From Bacillota bacterium (GTDB lineage Bacteria > Bacillota > Clostridia > Lachnospirales > Lachnospiraceae): 64,000 nucleotides of DNA. The position numbers and the translations under genes are program-made. Shown here piece after piece: positions 33,275-41,870 of this stretch; position 1 is the first letter of the stretch; each line of letters begins with the position of its first letter. Below the pieces are notes generated by a model that was not told where the DNA came from, made no database searches, and saw nothing but the letters and a program-made list of their open reading frames with translations. Where the stretch lies: assembly GCA_023391695.1 (NCBI GenBank), contig JAEWAK010000017.1, positions 62,001-126,000 on the forward strand, read 5' to 3'.

Positions 33275-34666
33275 ATGTCGGAGCTAATACAGATCATTCT
33301 GATCAATCTTATGGTGTCCTGCGATAATGTAGGCGTAATCGCACTGGCCACACGTAATCTGCCGCCGGATAAAGCAGCGGCAGCCCGCCGTATCGGGATC
33401 GGGCTGTCTCTTGTTATGAAAATCCTGTTTATTGCCGTAACCGGCTTTTTATTCACTGTTCCCTGGCTGCATATCCGAATAATCGGCGGAATCCTGTTGA
33501 TTTATGTTACTTTCAGCATGCTGCGGCAGAATACCCAGGAGCCATCCCAGGGGATGAAAGGCGGCAGCGGACAGGACAGTTTCTTTCTGACCCTAGTATC
33601 CATTATTGCCGCCGATATCAGCATGAGCCTTGACAATGTAATTGCCATACTGGGCGTCGTATCCGCAGACGGACATCCTCTGAGAGCAAAGGAAATCAGC
33701 ATTGTTTTTTGGGGGCTGCTGGTCTGTGTCCCGGTTTTACTGTGGTTTAGCGGTACCGTGTCCCGGCTTATGGAGCAATATCATTTACTTTCCTACCTAT
33801 GCGCGGGTTATCTGATTTATACGGCTGTAAAAATGACATTTGAGGATGAAATGATCAAGATGTTTTTTGAACGGATCCAATTCTCCTTTGCCGTGCCGTC
33901 GGCAGCCCTTTGCGGAGTATTAATGGTCATCTACGGTTTTTTCCGGGAAGGCAGGCATCCGGGCATCGATAAGGTAAAGCGCCACTTGCTTCTTCCGCTG
34001 TATTGTGCGGTAGTAGTCTATTCCCTGGTATCGGTAGTAGTTATTTCTTATCTGAATACGAAACCGGTGATAGACGGACGGCATCTCAGTGTGGAGGCAG
34101 TCTATGGTTTTCCTCCTTATGGTGTAAATGGGGTATATGTGATAGGTACCTCAGCCGATATGCTTACCTTGTGTGCGATTGTACTTGCCTCAATTTCAGC
34201 AAAGGAATGCGGCAGAAAATCATATAAGTCAATGTTTTTGACAAATATGAAAGGCATGGCGGTAATTGTTCTGCTGGAATTAACGGTCTGTACTGCCGGA
34301 CTGGTATTTACTTTTGGACTTGGTACCATCCATCCGTTAAAATATATTTTTGACTTATTGCTGGAACTGCTTTTACTTTTTACCTATACTTCGGTTTTTT
34401 GTATGCTCTCGGCCTATATACCCAATCGAACCATGATGATTACGGTTGGGCTGTTATACAGGCTGCTTGAATCCATTGGGGCTGCAATCATCATAAAAAG
34501 CGGAAAATTAAAAATATTGGCGGAATTTTTCCCAAGCTACCATATTGCGGCCATATCCGGGCAGGTTTCCGGTACCGGTTCAAAAACCCTGATTATTATC
34601 ATAGCCCTTTTGATTATCAGCCTGACTTCTTACTTAGGGCATAACCGCTGCCAGCTTCAGAAGTAA
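33275..34666 (+). CDS. TerC/YjbE-type membrane protein fused to a second membrane domain
   Basis: About 463 residues. Residues ~1-210 are a TerC/YjbE domain with paired Asp-Asn motifs, LMVSCDNVGVIAL and SMSLDNVIAIL, which in this family relates to metal (manganese) export or tellurite resistance. Residues ~235-463 are a different membrane domain with about five more segments and a ~30-residue outside loop. Its end (EFFPSYHIAAIS) resembles ABC-2-type permeases, but that assignment is weak. Start 33275 has GAGGTGAGAAAGG; a frame start at 33152 has no good ribosome site. It follows the CPBP gene closely. Confidence 0.75.
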   Translation: MSELIQIILINLMVSCDNVGVIALATRNLPPDKAAAARRIGIGLSLVMKILFIAVTGFLFTVPWLHIRIIGGILLIYVTFSMLRQNTQEPSQGMKGGSGQDSFFLTLVSIIAADISMSLDNVIAILGVVSADGHPLRAKEISIVFWGLLVCVPVLLWFSGTVSRLMEQYHLLSYLCAGYLIYTAVKMTFEDEMIKMFFERIQFSFAVPSAALCGVLMVIYGFFREGRHPGIDKVKRHLLLPLYCAVVVYSLVSVVVISYLNTKPVIDGRHLSVEAVYGFPPYGVNGVYVIGTSADMLTLCAIVLASISAKECGRKSYKSMFLTNMKGMAVIVLLELTVCTAGLVFTFGLGTIHPLKYIFDLLLELLLLFTYTSVFCMLSAYIPNRTMMITVGLLYRLLESIGAAIIIKSGKLKILAEFFPSYHIAAISGQVSGTGSKTLIIIIALLIISLTSYLGHNRCQLQK

Positions 34667-34698
34667 ATATGTACCGCCCAGCTTTTGGGGATTTCTGC

Positions 34699-34727
34699 TT
34701 GACAGCACTATATCATTCTGATATAGT
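34699..34727 (+). promoter_or_regulatory. Promoter of the PadR gene with overlapping palindromic operator
   Basis: TTGACA (34699-34704), 17-base spacer, TATAGT (34722-34727). ACTATATCA, TTC, TGATATAGT (34707-34727) is a perfect inverted repeat filling the spacer and -10 box. That layout fits autorepression by the PadR-family protein. Confidence 0.85.
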
Positions 34728-34780
34728 TAAGCCATTAGGAGCTGCTATCCCTATTAACCAGGCAGGAAAGGATATGAAAC

Positions 34781-35356
34781 ATGCCGAAAAAGAATACTAC
34801 CGTTTATATCATTTTGGGCTTATTGAACCATGAGGAGCTCAGCGGTTATGATATTAAAAAGAAGATAGATTATATGATCAGCCATTTTTGGGAAGTGGGA
34901 TACGGACAGATTTATCCGACTTTAAAAGTTATGGAAGAGGATGGGCTGGTACAAAGACAATCCGGCGGGAATTTAAAAGGACCCGAACGTAATCTTTATT
35001 CCATTACGGATTCCGGGAAAGGGGTTTTGCAGGAATGGCTGGAACTGCCGGAAGCAAAGGAATATGTAAAATACGAAATACTTTTAAAGCTGTTTTTTGG
35101 CAGTACGGTATCGGTGGGGGAACATACAGGGCGGATTGAGGCCTTTAAAGAAAGGCACCTGCAAAGCCTTAAGATGATGGAAGCTTTTAAAGCCAATCTG
35201 GAAAAGGTAATGCTGGAAGACGAGGACCATATGTATTATTACCTTACCGTATTATTCGGAGAAGAGGTTTATAAAGCTTATATCCAATGGGCTCAAAAGT
35301 CCTTAAAACTTCTTGAAGAAATACAGAAACAAAACCAGGGAGAGAGTGAGGAATAG
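34781..35356 (+). CDS. PadR-family transcriptional regulator (long, C-terminal Vir-type domain)
   Basis: 191 residues. The winged helix spans about residues 1-85 (YIILGLLNHEELSGYDIKKKI, then GQIYPTLKVMEEDGLV and SITDSGKG). A helical C-terminal dimerisation domain of the longer PadR subgroup follows. The palindrome over its promoter suggests autorepression. PadR proteins respond to phenolics, drugs or other small molecules; no target is obvious, since the next gene is 550 bases away. Confidence 0.88.
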   Translation: MPKKNTTVYIILGLLNHEELSGYDIKKKIDYMISHFWEVGYGQIYPTLKVMEEDGLVQRQSGGNLKGPERNLYSITDSGKGVLQEWLELPEAKEYVKYEILLKLFFGSTVSVGEHTGRIEAFKERHLQSLKMMEAFKANLEKVMLEDEDHMYYYLTVLFGEEVYKAYIQWAQKSLKLLEEIQKQNQGESEE

Positions 35357-35645
35357 TTTTTCTTCCTGCAATATCCGGTTTGAAATTTTAAGCGGCGTCA
35401 GCTTACAATATGGGTAAGTACGAAATGTGACCCTTGGATGCGGATAATCAATGAGGGATAAGGACGGAACAAAATGCTCCATACGGATAATACAACCTGG
35501 CAGATTATGAAATTTATTATTTGCAATATGAGTTATTATTTGTTATAATTCCATATTACAGGAACATAATACGTATTCCTGTAATCGGATACACCGCCCT
35601 TTTATCGGAGTTAAAGCGGATATCCGTATCCATAGGAGGAGTATT
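35357..35645. other. Intergenic region with structured leader
   Basis: No larger gene. A promoter at 35521-35549 drives a leader with a TTACAGGAA/TTCCTGTAA hairpin (35565-35593) and then a strong AGGAGGAG ribosome site before a small frame at 35646. Confidence 0.5.
35521..35549 (+). promoter_or_regulatory. Sigma-A promoter upstream of a small transcript and hutH
   Basis: TTGCAA (35521-35526), 17-base spacer, TATAAT (35544-35549). Predicted start near 35556. Confidence 0.75.
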
Positions 35646-35810
35646 ATGCAGCGGACAATGGCAGTACATATCCCGCCGGAGAGATATATAAATCAGGAAT
35701 TACATAATAACTTTAAGATTAGTAAGCAGACCATATGGTCTGCTTTATTTATTTCATCAGTTTACCCTGATAAATTGATGATGCATACAAGCATCTGTGT
35801 AACAGGATAA
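35646..35810 (+). CDS. Possible small protein or leader peptide, 54 residues
   Basis: An ATG follows AGGAGGAG by about five bases and sits 90 bases after a good promoter. The frame begins MQRTMAVHIPPERY and runs 54 codons. A terminator-like hairpin (35724-35754) lies inside the frame, so either the peptide is a leader whose translation affects termination before hutH, or only its first part matters. Nothing like it is recognised. Confidence 0.35.
   Translation: MQRTMAVHIPPERYINQELHNNFKISKQTIWSALFISSVYPDKLMMHTSICVTG
35724..35754 (+). terminator. Terminator-like hairpin before hutH
   Basis: AAGCAGACC and GGTCTGCTT form a nine-base stem with a four-base loop, followed by TATTTATTTC. It lies about 165 bases before hutH and downstream of a promoter, so it could be an attenuator. 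Confidence 0.65.
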
Positions 35811-35907
35811 ACCGGGGCAGTTAATTTTTAGAATTGCGTGAATTGAATTTTATCCAGTATGAAAGAGGAATTTATTCCGTAAAAATAGAAGTAACAGGAG
35901 GACTAGT

Positions 35908-37437
35908 ATGAATACAGTTTTAATAACCGGAAATGACCTCACCCTGAAAGAAGTAGCAAAGGTGAGCAGATATGGGGCACTGGTTGAATTGGATAAAGAG
36001 GCTGAAAGCAGAATTATTGCATCGAGAAAAGTCGTGGATACATTAGCAGCCGAGGGGAAAGTCGTTTACGGTATCACAACCGGATTCGGGCAATTCTGCA
36101 ATACGGTAATATCGGCAAATGAATCAAAGAAACTGCAGAGAAACCTGATCGTATCCCATGCGGTGGGAGCAGGGGAAGCATTTGAGGCGGAGGTATCCCG
36201 TGCTATTATGCTGCTTCGCATTAACAATCTGGCCAAAGGATATTCCGGTATCCGGCTTGAAACCTTACGTACCATGATTCAGATGCTTAACCGGGGCGTA
36301 ACCCCTGTAATACCCCAAAAAGGTTCTCTCGGCGCCAGCGGTGACCTGGTTCCCCTGGCACATATGGTCCTTCCTATGATCGGCATGGGTCAGGCACAGT
36401 ATCAAAATCAGATCTGTGACGGTGCCAAAGCAATGAGCCTTGCCGATATTCCCCTGATAGAACTGACGGAAAAGGAAGGGCTGGCGCTGATCAACGGAAC
36501 ACAGGTTATGACGGCTGTGGGTGCCCTGACGCTTTTGGATACCATTGGTCTTGTTAAGACTGCTGATATTGCTGCCTCCTTAAGTTTTGAAGCCCAGAAT
36601 GGAATTATAGATGCGCTGGATCAGCGGATCCATGAGGTCAGACCCCATAAAGGCCAGGTGGATACGGCAAGAATCATAAAAAGGCTGCTTACCGGGAGTA
36701 AAAATGTAACGAGGCAGGGAGAATTAAGGGTACAGGATGCATATTCCCTGCGCTGTGCACCCCAGGTCCATGGAGCCAGTAAAGATGCGGTAAATTATGT
36801 GAAAGAAAAAGTCGAAATTGAGATGAATTCCGTTACGGACAATCCAATTATATTTACGGATACCTATGAAGGAATCTCGGGGGGCAATTTTCATGGACAG
36901 ACTATGGCACTCAGTTTTGATTTTCTGGGTATTGCCCTGGCAGAACTCGCGGATATTTCAGAACGCCGTATTGAGAGGATGGTCAATTCGGCCTTAAGTG
37001 ACCTCCCATCCTTTCTGGTGGAAAAGGGAGGACTCAACTCCGGTTATATGATTGTCCAGTATACCGCCGCATCCCTGGTATCTGAAAATAAAGTACTTGC
37101 ACATCCTGCCAGTGTGGACAGTATTCCTTCTTCCGCCAACCAGGAGGACCATGTGAGCATGGGAACCATTGCGGCAAGAAAAGCTAATGAAATTATGAAG
37201 AATGTAAGGCGTGTCTTGGCTATGGAACTGATGTGTGCCTGCCAGGCAGTTGATTTGCGGGGAGATAAAGGCCTTGGAACCGGAACCGGAGCCGCTTATG
37301 AAACGGTAAGGGAAAAAATTACTAAATTAATGGAAGACAGGCCTTTGTATGCGGACATTAATCATTGTGAAGAACTGATTAAAAACGGTACCTTAATTGA
37401 GCGGGTAGAGCAGAAGGCCGGTAAGCTGGTCTTTTGA
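35908..37437 (+). CDS. hutH: Histidine ammonia-lyase
   Basis: 509 residues, normal for HutH, which deaminates histidine to urocanate. The MIO cofactor triad is Ala143-Ser144-Gly145 in KGSLGASGDLVPL. Catalytic Tyr54 is in VYGITTGFG, and a His in VSHAVGAGE marks histidine rather than aromatic lyases. No hutU, hutI or other histidine catabolic genes are in the window, so it is an orphan here. GGAGG is upstream, and a terminator-like leader precedes it. Confidence 0.93.
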   Translation: MNTVLITGNDLTLKEVAKVSRYGALVELDKEAESRIIASRKVVDTLAAEGKVVYGITTGFGQFCNTVISANESKKLQRNLIVSHAVGAGEAFEAEVSRAIMLLRINNLAKGYSGIRLETLRTMIQMLNRGVTPVIPQKGSLGASGDLVPLAHMVLPMIGMGQAQYQNQICDGAKAMSLADIPLIELTEKEGLALINGTQVMTAVGALTLLDTIGLVKTADIAASLSFEAQNGIIDALDQRIHEVRPHKGQVDTARIIKRLLTGSKNVTRQGELRVQDAYSLRCAPQVHGASKDAVNYVKEKVEIEMNSVTDNPIIFTDTYEGISGGNFHGQTMALSFDFLGIALAELADISERRIERMVNSALSDLPSFLVEKGGLNSGYMIVQYTAASLVSENKVLAHPASVDSIPSSANQEDHVSMGTIAARKANEIMKNVRRVLAMELMCACQAVDLRGDKGLGTGTGAAYETVREKITKLMEDRPLYADINHCEELIKNGTLIERVEQKAGKLVF

Positions 37438-37513
37438 ACTTCCTGATAGAAGAATGGCTGCGGATCGACATTTAGGAATTTTTCAGATTCTGAGGGCTGT
37501 TACAAAATGATAA

Positions 37514-37858
37514 ATTTACCGGACCTGGTTGCAGGTTGATGTCATGACAAAAATATTTGTCCTGGAAAGGAATCTGTCTGTCATAAAAGAAAACTTAGCA
37601 TATGCCGAAGGTTTCTTTCAAAAATATGCCGGTATTTTCTTAAATAACAGGCCGATGGCAGGCCCAATAGCATTCCATAAGTTAAAAAGCACAGGTGGAA
37701 TCCGGGAGTTTTGTGCGGACTTAATCAATAAGAAAGGAGTCCTTTTACTGCCTGGCGACGTATATGAGGATAACGGGAATTATTTCAGAATGGGATACGG
37801 GCGTAAAAATTTTAAGGAAGCAATGTTAAAATTAGAGGAATATCTGGAAGAAAACTAA
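37514..37858 (+). pseudogene. C-terminal remnant of a class I/II aminotransferase
   Basis: The frame encodes only about 110 residues that match the end of a PLP-dependent aminotransferase: ERNLSVIKENLAYAEGFF, then a small-domain segment PMAGPIAFHKL, GVLLLPGDVYEDNGNYFRMGYGR (with the conserved Gly-x-Tyr-x-Arg-x-Gly-like end) and NFKEAMLKLEEYL. The PLP lysine and whole N-terminal part are missing. Only ~75 bases separate it from hutH, so the rest was lost by deletion. The likely first start, if it is expressed, is TTG 37529. It lacks a good ribosome site. Confidence 0.75.
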
Positions 37859-37900
37859 AATATATTAAGCATAAAGAAACCGAGAAGAATCGAACCGAAA

Positions 37901-37945
37901 AACATATCCTAATCTTACGTATCGTAATTGGATATGTTTTTTTAT
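37901..37945 (+). terminator. Terminator after the aminotransferase remnant
   Basis: AACATATCC and GGATATGTT arms flank a 20-base loop, and a run of seven T follows. It closes the hutH region. Confidence 0.8.
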
Positions 37946-38117
37946 TCAAGGTAACTTAATATAAAATTAATGGAAACTTTAAATTGTATTGATAGACACT
38001 GAAATCAAAACACTTTATATTAAGGATGTGGAATAAATTCCCAAATTATACACAAGTGATATTACTGTCACAATAAAATGATACACAGTTGTTAACAATT
38101 GGAAAGGAGAGTATAAG

Positions 38118-38945
38118 ATGATTAAAAAAATCAGAAGTTTTTTGTGTTTGCTGCTTGCAGGTATTCTATTTCTCAGTTCAAGCACATCCGTATCAGCCTA
38201 TGTTGTACATAATACCGGCAATTCCAAGGAGGAAATTGTAAAATCTTATGAAACCGTAGTGGAATATGCCAGAGAGAACAGGATTCCCATAGATCTCAGT
38301 CTGGATACTTTCATCAGGGAATATGAAATCTCAAATTATAAGAACATTTCCGATTATGAAGCCGCGTATTATAAACTGTTGAGGAAACCGGATCCGGATA
38401 TATATAAGAGCGGAGGCGGTAAATGGTATTATAATACGGGAACTTCATTACCCCAGGCAGCAAATTATTCAAAATATAATTTGCTGAATACGGTACAAAA
38501 AGGAGATATTATTTTTGAGTCCAAAGGAGGTTTTGGAATTACCGGCCATACGGCCATAGTGGAAGGAATCTACTACAGCAGTACCTGGCAGCAATATTAT
38601 ATCAGGGTAATTGAAGCAATTGATGAGGGGGTTGTCAGAAGTGTACTGGATGATGAACGTGTGGATGATAAAGGAGTTGCTGTTTTGAGGGTATCCGGTG
38701 CAGCAGGGTCTCAGATTACAAATGCGGTTAATTTCTGCACAGGACAATTAGGGAAGGCTTATTCCCTTGATTTTGGTAAGGATACCAGTGAGAGTGAGCC
38801 GGACTGGTATTGTTCCGAACTGGTATGGGCCGGTTATTACAGACAGGGGATTGATGTTGAAACAAACGGATTATACAACGAACCGGGTATAACACCAAGG
38901 GATATCAGGAACAGTTCCATAACGCTGGAGGTTTCTTTCGGGTAA
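38118..38945 (+). CDS. Secreted permuted NlpC/P60 (YiiX-like) hydrolase
   Basis: 275 residues with a clear signal peptide (positive start, LLLAGILFLSSSTSVSA, cleavage near residue 28). The later part has the papain-like order His-then-Cys: GITGHTAIVEG near residue 142 and DWYCSELVWAGYY near residue 236. That is the circularly permuted NlpC/P60 arrangement of YiiX-type proteins. It probably acts on wall peptides or lipids outside the cell. AAAGGAGAG precedes the start. It is a single gene. Confidence 0.8.
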   Translation: MIKKIRSFLCLLLAGILFLSSSTSVSAYVVHNTGNSKEEIVKSYETVVEYARENRIPIDLSLDTFIREYEISNYKNISDYEAAYYKLLRKPDPDIYKSGGGKWYYNTGTSLPQAANYSKYNLLNTVQKGDIIFESKGGFGITGHTAIVEGIYYSSTWQQYYIRVIEAIDEGVVRSVLDDERVDDKGVAVLRVSGAAGSQITNAVNFCTGQLGKAYSLDFGKDTSESEPDWYCSELVWAGYYRQGIDVETNGLYNEPGITPRDIRNSSITLEVSFG

Positions 38946-39097
38946 TTTTTCTGAATTGGGGGTGTTGTAAAATAGCCTTAATAAACTCAAACAACAGGAT
39001 TTGGGATAAATCAGGCTTATTTTGCAGCAGCCTCCTTATTGTTAAAGGTCCTCCTGTGTTTGTCCCAGGGTTTCTGAATCGAAGCATTCATAAAGCA

Positions 39098-39126
39098 TTC
39101 ACAATCTTTAAAATATGTGGTATCAT
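39098..39126 (+). promoter_or_regulatory. Sigma-A promoter of the LUD-domain gene
   Basis: TTCACA (39098-39103), 17-base spacer, TATCAT (39121-39126), 36 bases before the start codon at 39162. Confidence 0.75.
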
Positions 39127-39161
39127 CTATTAACATAATAGGAAATCAGGCAGGTGAATTT

Positions 39162-39779
39162 ATGGATCCAAAATTTGAACAGGTAATATCTAATTTAAAG
39201 AAGAACAACATGGGAGGATACTTTGCGGAGAACCGGGAAGAACTGTTGGAATTGTTATCCGGCCTGATTGTAAAAGGCTCCACCGTAGGCTGCGGTGATT
39301 CGGTTACCCTGGAGGAAACAGGGGTTTTTGAATTTTTGAGAAACGGTAATTATATTTTTTACGATAAATTTAAGCCTTCTTTAACCAGCGAAGATAAGAG
39401 ACAATTGTATCTTAAAAACTTTACTGCGGATACTTTTATTACAGGAACCAATGCCATAACGGCAGACGGTAAAATCTTTAATATCGACGGAAACGGAAGC
39501 CGTGTTGCCCCCATGCTTTACGGGCCGGAGCAGGTGATAATTGTGGTTGGGATCAATAAACTGACAGAAGATGCCGAGTCGGCAATAACCAGAACAAGGC
39601 AGACAGCCGCACCTTTGGATGCGAAACGGCTGGGGAGATCCACTCCCTGCACCAGCCTGGACAAATGTATAGACTGTCACCATAAACAGCGTATCTGTAA
39701 TGATTTTGTATTAATTACGGGGCAGTTTATAAAAGACAGGATAAAGGTTATTATAGTAAATGAGGAATTGGGATTTTAA
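39162..39779 (+). CDS. LUD-domain protein (LutC/YkgG family)
   Basis: 205 residues. The LUD fold shows GSTVGCGDSVTLEETG, FITGTNAITADGKIFNIDGNGSR and VIIVVGINKL. A cysteine-rich tail, TPCTSLDKCIDCHHKQRIC, may bind a metal or iron-sulphur cluster. LutC helps in lactate oxidation in Bacillus; stand-alone members like this are uncharacterised. Start 39162 has AGGTGA upstream; the frame extends to 39117 without a ribosome site. The endonuclease-IV-like gene follows by 70 bases. Confidence 0.88.
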   Translation: MDPKFEQVISNLKKNNMGGYFAENREELLELLSGLIVKGSTVGCGDSVTLEETGVFEFLRNGNYIFYDKFKPSLTSEDKRQLYLKNFTADTFITGTNAITADGKIFNIDGNGSRVAPMLYGPEQVIIVVGINKLTEDAESAITRTRQTAAPLDAKRLGRSTPCTSLDKCIDCHHKQRICNDFVLITGQFIKDRIKVIIVNEELGF

Positions 39780-39848
39780 ACGATCAGGGAAATAATCCCG
39801 GATTCTCAACTAAGGTTAGAGGAATACTTAAAACAAAGGAAGGGTACT

Positions 39849-40667
39849 ATGGATAAATTGTTATTTGGAATATCGGGCCTGCCCATAGGATGCAAAGAGA
39901 AAAAAGTAAATTATGCGATTGCCATAGGTTATTTAAAATCCATAGGACTGGATGCAATGGAACTTCTTTTTGTGAGAAATGTCAATGTGACAGATACTAA
40001 TAAACATGCAATATTAAAAGCCAAGTCAGAAAATGATTTTTACCTGTCCGCCCACGGTTCCCATTATATTAATCTGAATGCGGATGAACCTGTCAAGCAG
40101 GAAAAGTCCCTGGAAAGGATCGCTGCCGCCAGGGAAGGTTTAGCTAAGGTTAAGGGGAGAAGCTTAATATTTCATCCGGGTTTTTATTTAAAGGATACAA
40201 AAGAAGAGGCTTATAATACCATAAAAGAAAACCTGCAAAAACTTACCCCCGGGGATATCGATTACAGGCTGGAGACCACGGGAAAAGGAACCCAGTTCGG
40301 GACAATTGAGGAGCTGGTGTCCCTTTGCCGGGAAGTCGAATCCTGTAAGCTATGCATTGACTTTTCCCATATACATGCCAGACAGAACGGCAGCCTGAAA
40401 GGCTATGGCGATTTCGCTGAAATACTCCGATACGTTGAGGACAACCTGGGAAAGTCTTCTCTGGATGACCTGCATATTCACATGGGCGGAATTGCTTATA
40501 ATGAAAAAGGTGAAAAAAGGCATCTGCCTTTGGCGGACAGCGACTTTAATTATACGGAGTGTTTAAGGGCGATAAAGGATTTCAAGGTAAAAGGGTGTAT
40601 TATTGCGGAAGGCCCCCTCCTGGAGGGGGATGCCTTGTTATTAAAAAATACTTATGATAAATTGTAA
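39849..40667 (+). CDS. Endonuclease IV-like TIM-barrel protein (AP endonuclease 2 family)
   Basis: 272 residues. Metal-binding elements of the Nfo fold are present: SAHGSHYINL, IFHPGFYL, RLETTGKGTQFG (Glu), LCIDFSHIHAR (Asp, His), HIHMGGIAYNEKGEKRHLP (His pair) and IIAEGPLLEG (Glu). It could repair abasic DNA sites or be a sugar isomerase of the same superfamily; the many metal ligands favour a nuclease. It probably shares a transcript with the LUD gene. Confidence 0.85.
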   Translation: MDKLLFGISGLPIGCKEKKVNYAIAIGYLKSIGLDAMELLFVRNVNVTDTNKHAILKAKSENDFYLSAHGSHYINLNADEPVKQEKSLERIAAAREGLAKVKGRSLIFHPGFYLKDTKEEAYNTIKENLQKLTPGDIDYRLETTGKGTQFGTIEELVSLCREVESCKLCIDFSHIHARQNGSLKGYGDFAEILRYVEDNLGKSSLDDLHIHMGGIAYNEKGEKRHLPLADSDFNYTECLRAIKDFKVKGCIIAEGPLLEGDALLLKNTYDKL

Positions 40668-40710
40668 TTGGGAAGGAGAGGCTAGTGTCCCCTTTTTCAT
40701 AATACTGCTT

Positions 40711-41052
40711 TTAAGCCTTGTTCATACCGCGCAGGAACTGGTGCAGTATGGCGATAATAAAGGCGGCAAGAAGGGAATTAAGAAATCCTCCCATGTTAAT
40801 TTTTGCTACGAACCGGTCTGCCAGCATGATGGTCCAGGCATTTACAATAAAGGTGAAAAAACCGAAAGTCAGTATACTGAACGGCAATGTGACCAGTAAC
40901 AATAGCGGTTTCAGCAATAAATTGACAACCAGCAGGACCAGGCCCATGAGCAGCAGAGAAGTGGTATCCCCAATATAAATCGTATCGATCACCGTTGACA
41001 GTAAATAAATCGTCAGGATGATTGACAAATATTTTAAAGCTAATTTAGTCAT
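40711..41052 (-). CDS. Phage-holin-superfamily-IV membrane protein (YvlD-like)
   Basis: 113 residues with four hydrophobic segments (ALKYLSIILTIYLLSTVI, LLLMGLVLLVVNLLLKPLLLL, FSILTFGFFTFIVNAWTIML and FLNSLLAAFIIAILHQFL). It matches the YvlD type, chromosomal despite the holin name. It is the last gene of a four-gene minus-strand operon with YvlB-like and DUF2089 proteins. GGAGG sits before start 41052. Confidence 0.82.
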   Translation of the reverse strand: MTKLALKYLSIILTIYLLSTVIDTIYIGDTTSLLLMGLVLLVVNLLLKPLLLLVTLPFSILTFGFFTFIVNAWTIMLADRFVAKINMGGFLNSLLAAFIIAILHQFLRGMNKA

Positions 41053-41100
41053 GTTTACCTCCATTACTGTGTATCTGAAACTTGTGCCCAGGAATAGGCT

Positions 41101-41415
41101 TTAGCGGACTTTTATTGACACTCTGACATGATCCGCCGACACGTCCACAAGGTCAAAAGGCTCACATTCTGTTATTGAATCGAATATTTGTATTACCATT
41201 TGAACCAGTTCCTTTGCGGCATAAACGGAAAAAGAGGAAGATAATCCCGGATTGGCCGGTTTTGGTATAAAAAGACATACAAATATTATAAGCTCCAGAA
41301 AGCAGTCCAGCAATTCCTGAAAGATATAGAAAGGAATTGGAAAGGGAAAATTAAAATGCACGTTATTATTCACCTGCAATTTAATCTGGATCAGCCGGAA
41401 GCTTTTACTCAACAT
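41101..41415 (-). CDS. Small protein with hydrophobic centre, related to the preceding YvlB-like gene
   Basis: 104 residues. The start overlaps the end of the upstream gene by 11 bases, so the two are translationally coupled. The opening, RLIQIKLQVNNNVHFNFPFPIP, mirrors FLKIKITSDNNSVNVNVNIPLR of that neighbour, which suggests duplication. A hydrophobic stretch (FLELIIFVCLFIP) could span the membrane. Function unknown; operon with DUF2089 and YvlD-like genes suggests envelope stress or regulation. Confidence 0.65.
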   Translation of the reverse strand: MLSKSFRLIQIKLQVNNNVHFNFPFPIPFYIFQELLDCFLELIIFVCLFIPKPANPGLSSSFSVYAAKELVQMVIQIFDSITECEPFDLVDVSADHVRVSIKVR

Positions 41416-41851
41416 AAATTTTTACCTTAACCATGGTCTTATGTTCTTCGTCCCATGCTTCTATATCCACGATATTCGGATCATCCAGTGTGCCGTTTAA
41501 TAATTCTTCGATGATTTTAGCAAAGTCAATGCTGGTAATGTCAAATCCTTTTCGTTCCATTTCACTTCGGGCATCCGCCGGTATCATGGTTGACATTTTG
41601 CCTGCTATTTCCCCGATTGTTGTTAACAGCCGGAGTGGTATGTTGACATTGACATTTACCGAATTATTATCAGAGGTAATTTTTATCTTGAGAAACTTGT
41701 AATTACGTCTGGTAAGTCCCGATGAAAGGGCGGGGGGCTGTGCCGTTTCCGGTTCCCTGGCAGCTGTAAGGGCTTCTATAAGCTCCATGCCTTCGGCGGC
41801 TGTAATTTGGCCTTTTTCAATCATTTCCAATATTTTTAACTGTTCATTCAT
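41405..41851 (-). CDS. YvlB/LiaX-N-like regulatory protein with SHOCT-type helix
   Basis: 148 residues. The start, MNEQLKILEMIEKGQITAAEGMELIEAL, is the short helical domain found at the N-termini of YvlB, LiaX and DUF2089-linked proteins. A beta-rich part (KFLKIKITSDNNSVNVNVNIPL) and an acidic C-terminus ending VDIEAWDEEHKTMVKVKIYVE follow. It lies in a compact operon after the DUF2089 gene. In Bacillus and Enterococcus relatives belong to cell-envelope stress systems; that role is inference here. Confidence 0.75.
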   Translation of the reverse strand: MNEQLKILEMIEKGQITAAEGMELIEALTAAREPETAQPPALSSGLTRRNYKFLKIKITSDNNSVNVNVNIPLRLLTTIGEIAGKMSTMIPADARSEMERKGFDITSIDFAKIIEELLNGTLDDPNIVDIEAWDEEHKTMVKVKIYVE

Positions 41852-41870
41852 TGTTCAAACCTCCTGTTGG

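Noticed and set aside
38905..39087. Minus-strand 60-codon frame
   Set aside because: Overlaps the secreted hydrolase end, no ribosome site, no recognisable motif.
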